A DNA stretch of 64,000 nucleotides from CAZWVI01 sp964637165 (GTDB lineage: Bacteria > Planctomycetota > UBA1135). Positions 62,018 through 64,000 of this stretch are shown one piece after another (positions within the stretch are counted from its first letter, which is position 1; each line of letters begins with the position of its first letter). The notes below the pieces were generated by a model. The model was not told the origin of the DNA, did not search any database, and was given only the letters and a program-made list of their open reading frames with translations. Both the position numbers and the translations under genes were made by a program. Location: the NCBI GenBank assembly GCA_964637165.1, contig CAZWVI010000002.1:158303-222302 (forward strand), in the 5' to 3' direction.

Positions 62018-62659
62018 TTAGGAAAGATTTGAAGCCGCTGGAGTTAGCACTCCGGAGCGGATCAACAGAGAGGACCAAGTCTCGAATGGGTCCTGGTCAG
62101 AACTAATCATTGATTGGAGAGTGGAGATGTTTTCAAATCCACCTTCCATGGCATCGGCCTCGCGAATAGCAACATCAAAGTCGCTGGCATCGAGACGGTA
62201 AACCAAACCGAGGTGGACGGAGCCAACTTCGGTGCGGTCGTCATTTAGGATTCCCAGAGGGGTGAGTGGTAAATCACAGTCTGGGAGAATCATTTCCTCG
62301 TGGAGCTCGCGGCGACAAGCAGCAGTAAACAAGTCTTCATTGCTGTTTGATTCCAGTTGGTCACAAGGATTGATGTGTCCACCCACGCCCACACTGCGGC
62401 GACCATGGAGGCGTTTTTCCCCTTGAGCACTAAGGCGAGTCAGGCAAAAAACCTGATCCTCGCGACAAACCGCTACGTAAGGAATTGGCTGTTTGAATTC
62501 GGGGTGAGTTTCGGCATAGCGGCGTTCCATGAAAAACCCATGCTCACGGCCAGGGGCCAAGATGCGACTTTCAAGTTCGGACTCTCCAAGTGGGAGAAAG
62601 CCGTGAACCTCCTCCTTTGGGAGGATGCTATTTCGAGGGACTACCCAGACGAATTCCAT
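62018..62659 (-). CDS. Nudix-domain hydrolase
   Basis: This 213-residue protein has a Nudix core beginning around residue 75: a GRRSVGVGGHINPCD strand, a longer-than-usual loop, then RRELHEEMIL as the catalytic helix (REUxEE kept, the usual Gly after it replaced by Ile). About 70 N-terminal residues precede the core and may be a substrate-specific extension. The substrate is unknown. An inverted repeat around its stop codon has no T run and is not called as a terminator. Confidence 0.8.
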   Translation of the reverse strand: MEFVWVVPRNSILPKEEVHGFLPLGESELESRILAPGREHGFFMERRYAETHPEFKQPIPYVAVCREDQVFCLTRLSAQGEKRLHGRRSVGVGGHINPCDQLESNSNEDLFTAACRRELHEEMILPDCDLPLTPLGILNDDRTEVGSVHLGLVYRLDASDFDVAIREADAMEGGFENISTLQSMISSDQDPFETWSSLLIRSGVLTPAASNLS

Positions 62660-62732
62660 TGGCTATATTTCTAACCATCTCCACGGTCATGTGCAAGAAA
62701 AGTAACAAAAAATACACAACTTGTGGGTGAAT

Positions 62733-62741
62733 TGTGGATAA
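62733..62741 (-). other. Single DnaA-box-like site
   Basis: TGTGGATAA is the perfect complement of the consensus DnaA box TTATCCACA. Only one full match was noticed, in the 200-base region before the histidine kinase gene. It may be a regulatory DnaA site or chance; nothing else suggests an origin. Confidence 0.25.
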
Positions 62742-62859
62742 CTCACCCTGCATCTGGGGCGAACAGAAGCCTAACAGTGACGCGACCTGATGTGGCGAAT
62801 GTACTTAAGCGGATTGTTGCGGGTGGTCGATAACAGGAATGGTTTCCAGTCCCCCGACA

Positions 62860-64000
62860 ATGAAAAAACCATTACCCCCCGTCCGCGCCAGCATCAGACG
62901 CAAGCTTGTTTCATTTTTACTGCTTGCGGTCTGCATCCCAATGCTGGTTGGCGGATTTTTGTTGATGAGTCAGCAACGCGGAGTGGTTGCGCAACGCCAT
63001 TCAGCTGCTGCCGAATTTCGGCAATTGCTAAAACGAGATGCCAATAACGCACGCCGTGATTACTTGCGCAAAAACGGCGAACAAGTGGCGCGCGCATTGG
63101 CACCCTTACTTGAAGATAAAAAATTATCTGCCGTGGCCAACTCTTTAGCGGCGGCGGCCGCGGTCCATCAAATCCAAGTTTTTTCAAACAAACAAATCGA
63201 TGCCTTAGTTAGTGCCGGGCAATCAGAAAACGGTTTTCCGTTTAGCATGCAAGTGCCCGGTGGCCGCATCGAAGTTATTTTGAATCATCAAAGTTCATTG
63301 CGCCAAGCCGGCGCGTGGAGCACTTCAATGTTGTCTGGCGAAGCAACTACTCGTCGCAGTCATCTGGCGCAACTTGCAGTGTTGGCTCTTTCATTCGCAA
63401 TGATGGCAGTTTTAGTAACTGCGGTGGCTTTGTTTGGAACTGACAAAATTGTACTCGACCGTTTGCGCCGATTAGTCAAAACAACTTTGCGAATAATTCA
63501 TGGCGATCGTAGTGCGCGCGCAAGTGAAGATGGCAACGATGAAATAACTTTGTTGTCACGCCACTTAAATGAGATGGTTGATGAAGCCGAAAATAATCGC
63601 GAGCAATTAGAACTTGGAATTCGCCAACGCACTTCTCAACTTCAACATGCGAACCAAGAACTTAAACAGGCTGCGCAAGCGGCACAAGACGCGACTCAGG
63701 CCAAGAGTGAATTTCTCGCCATGATGAGCCATGAAATCCGCACTCCCATGAATGGAATTGTTGGCATGGCAGAACTTTTAGGAACTGGCGAACTTGGCGA
63801 GGAACAGCTTGAATACGCTAATGCCCTCCGTCATTCAGCAGATAATCTCCTGCGCATTGTTGGCGACGTTTTAGATTTCTCGAAAATTGAAGCGGGCAAG
63901 GTGGACATTGAAGAGAGCGAATTCAATTTGCGTCAAAGCTTGCACGAATTGATTTCGCTAAACCAGCCAGCCGCACAAACGGCTAAGGTTACCTTAACAC
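62860..64000 (+). CDS. Sensor histidine kinase, N-terminal part
   Basis: The frame is open for 380 codons from the ATG at 62860 to the window edge. A first membrane helix (about 16-36) is followed by an extracytoplasmic sensor of ~130 residues that I do not recognise, a second helix (about 170-193), a HAMP-like linker and coiled coil, and the dimerisation helix with FLAMMSHEIRTPMNGIVGM. The phospho-accepting His is H291. The DVLDFSKIEAGK motif follows. This H-box is of the type common in hybrid kinases, so receiver domains may follow outside the window. No partner regulator is visible. Confidence 0.9.
   Translation, partial: MKKPLPPVRASIRRKLVSFLLLAVCIPMLVGGFLLMSQQRGVVAQRHSAAAEFRQLLKRDANNARRDYLRKNGEQVARALAPLLEDKKLSAVANSLAAAAAVHQIQVFSNKQIDALVSAGQSENGFPFSMQVPGGRIEVILNHQSSLRQAGAWSTSMLSGEATTRRSHLAQLAVLALSFAMMAVLVTAVALFGTDKIVLDRLRRLVKTTLRIIHGDRSARASEDGNDEITLLSRHLNEMVDEAENNREQLELGIRQRTSQLQHANQELKQAAQAAQDATQAKSEFLAMMSHEIRTPMNGIVGMAELLGTGELGEEQLEYANALRHSADNLLRIVGDVLDFSKIEAGKVDIEESEFNLRQSLHELISLNQPAAQTAKVTLT

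Noticed and set aside
61996..62025. Inverted repeat TTTCCTA/TAGGAAA around the Nudix stop codon as terminator
   Set aside because: No T run follows on the transcribed strand and the loop is a long G run; a terminator cannot be supported.
62790..63047. Plus-strand 85-codon frame before the histidine kinase
   Set aside because: It runs in another frame across the start of a clear histidine kinase gene and has no recognisable features.
1..64000. CRISPR array, insertion sequence, prophage or rRNA operon
   Set aside because: No regularly spaced direct repeats, transposase, integrase, phage structural gene or rRNA sequence was seen in the window.

Overview
The window is gene-dense bacterial chromosome: about 55 protein genes, two tRNA genes and no gene-free stretch longer than 300 bases. 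It suggests a Gram-negative, respiring bacterium. There is an LpxD acyltransferase (lipid A), complex I genes (nuoL-M-N), a cbb3-type cytochrome oxidase cluster and MqnD of the futalosine menaquinone route. Large membrane-anchored proteins built of carboxypeptidase-regulatory-like repeats, an archaeal-type methionine aminopeptidase next to a SUI1/eIF1-like factor, a fused CcoN-CcoO subunit and a long-form IspH fit Planctomycetota or a related PVC lineage best. That placement is inference; no rRNA or other decisive marker lies in the window.

Layout. 1-3.6 kb: end of the complex I operon, closed by a bidirectional terminator. 3.6-13.2 kb: a His/Met/Arg-rich secreted protein, a DauA-like FAD dehydrogenase, a zinc-protease-like membrane protein with gamma-glutamyltransferase, a 1191-residue repeat protein and Mrp. 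13.2-17.5 kb: a QueC-GNAT fusion, MazG, tRNA-Asp, a lipoprotein with ThiI, and tRNA-Val. 17.5-25.4 kb: DsbD with an in-frame TGA at its redox cysteine, DapF, GyrA, YqeY, a c-type heme sensor-like protein and MurJ. 25.3-31.8 kb (minus): a peptidase-C26 amidotransferase, an unknown membrane protein, AroB and CarB. 31.8-40 kb: a CaCA exchanger, LpxD, Nudix, FolC, IspH, RsgA, a SpoU methyltransferase and RarA. 40-48 kb: an unknown protein with ArsC, an XPD/DinG-like helicase, leucine dehydrogenase, and the MetAP2-SUI1-permease operon. 48-58.3 kb: a protein kinase and then the cbb3 cluster ccoNO-Q-P-G-H-TauE-I-S, whose last gene is fused to mqnD. 58.3-64 kb: a frameshifted repeat protein, a receiver-like protein, a Spx/ArsC-like protein, a small unknown, a Nudix protein and the start of a histidine kinase that runs off the window.

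How the genes work together. Complex I feeds electrons to menaquinone, which MqnD helps make, and the cbb3 oxidase can end a quinone-dependent chain. CcoG, CcoH, CcoI, the TauE-like protein and CcoS assemble and load the oxidase. DsbD supplies reducing equivalents across the membrane, which cytochrome c maturation needs.

The most notable points are: (1) DsbD has a TGA codon exactly where the first Cys of its C-terminal CxxC should be, followed by a hairpin of bacterial SECIS form, so it is a candidate selenoprotein; (2) CcoS and MqnD share one open reading frame; (3) QueC is fused to a GNAT domain; (4) MetAP2 and SUI1 are translationally coupled; (5) a 26-bp hairpin repeat (TGACCC-N8-GGGTCA-GAGTCT) occurs in about five copies at gene boundaries.
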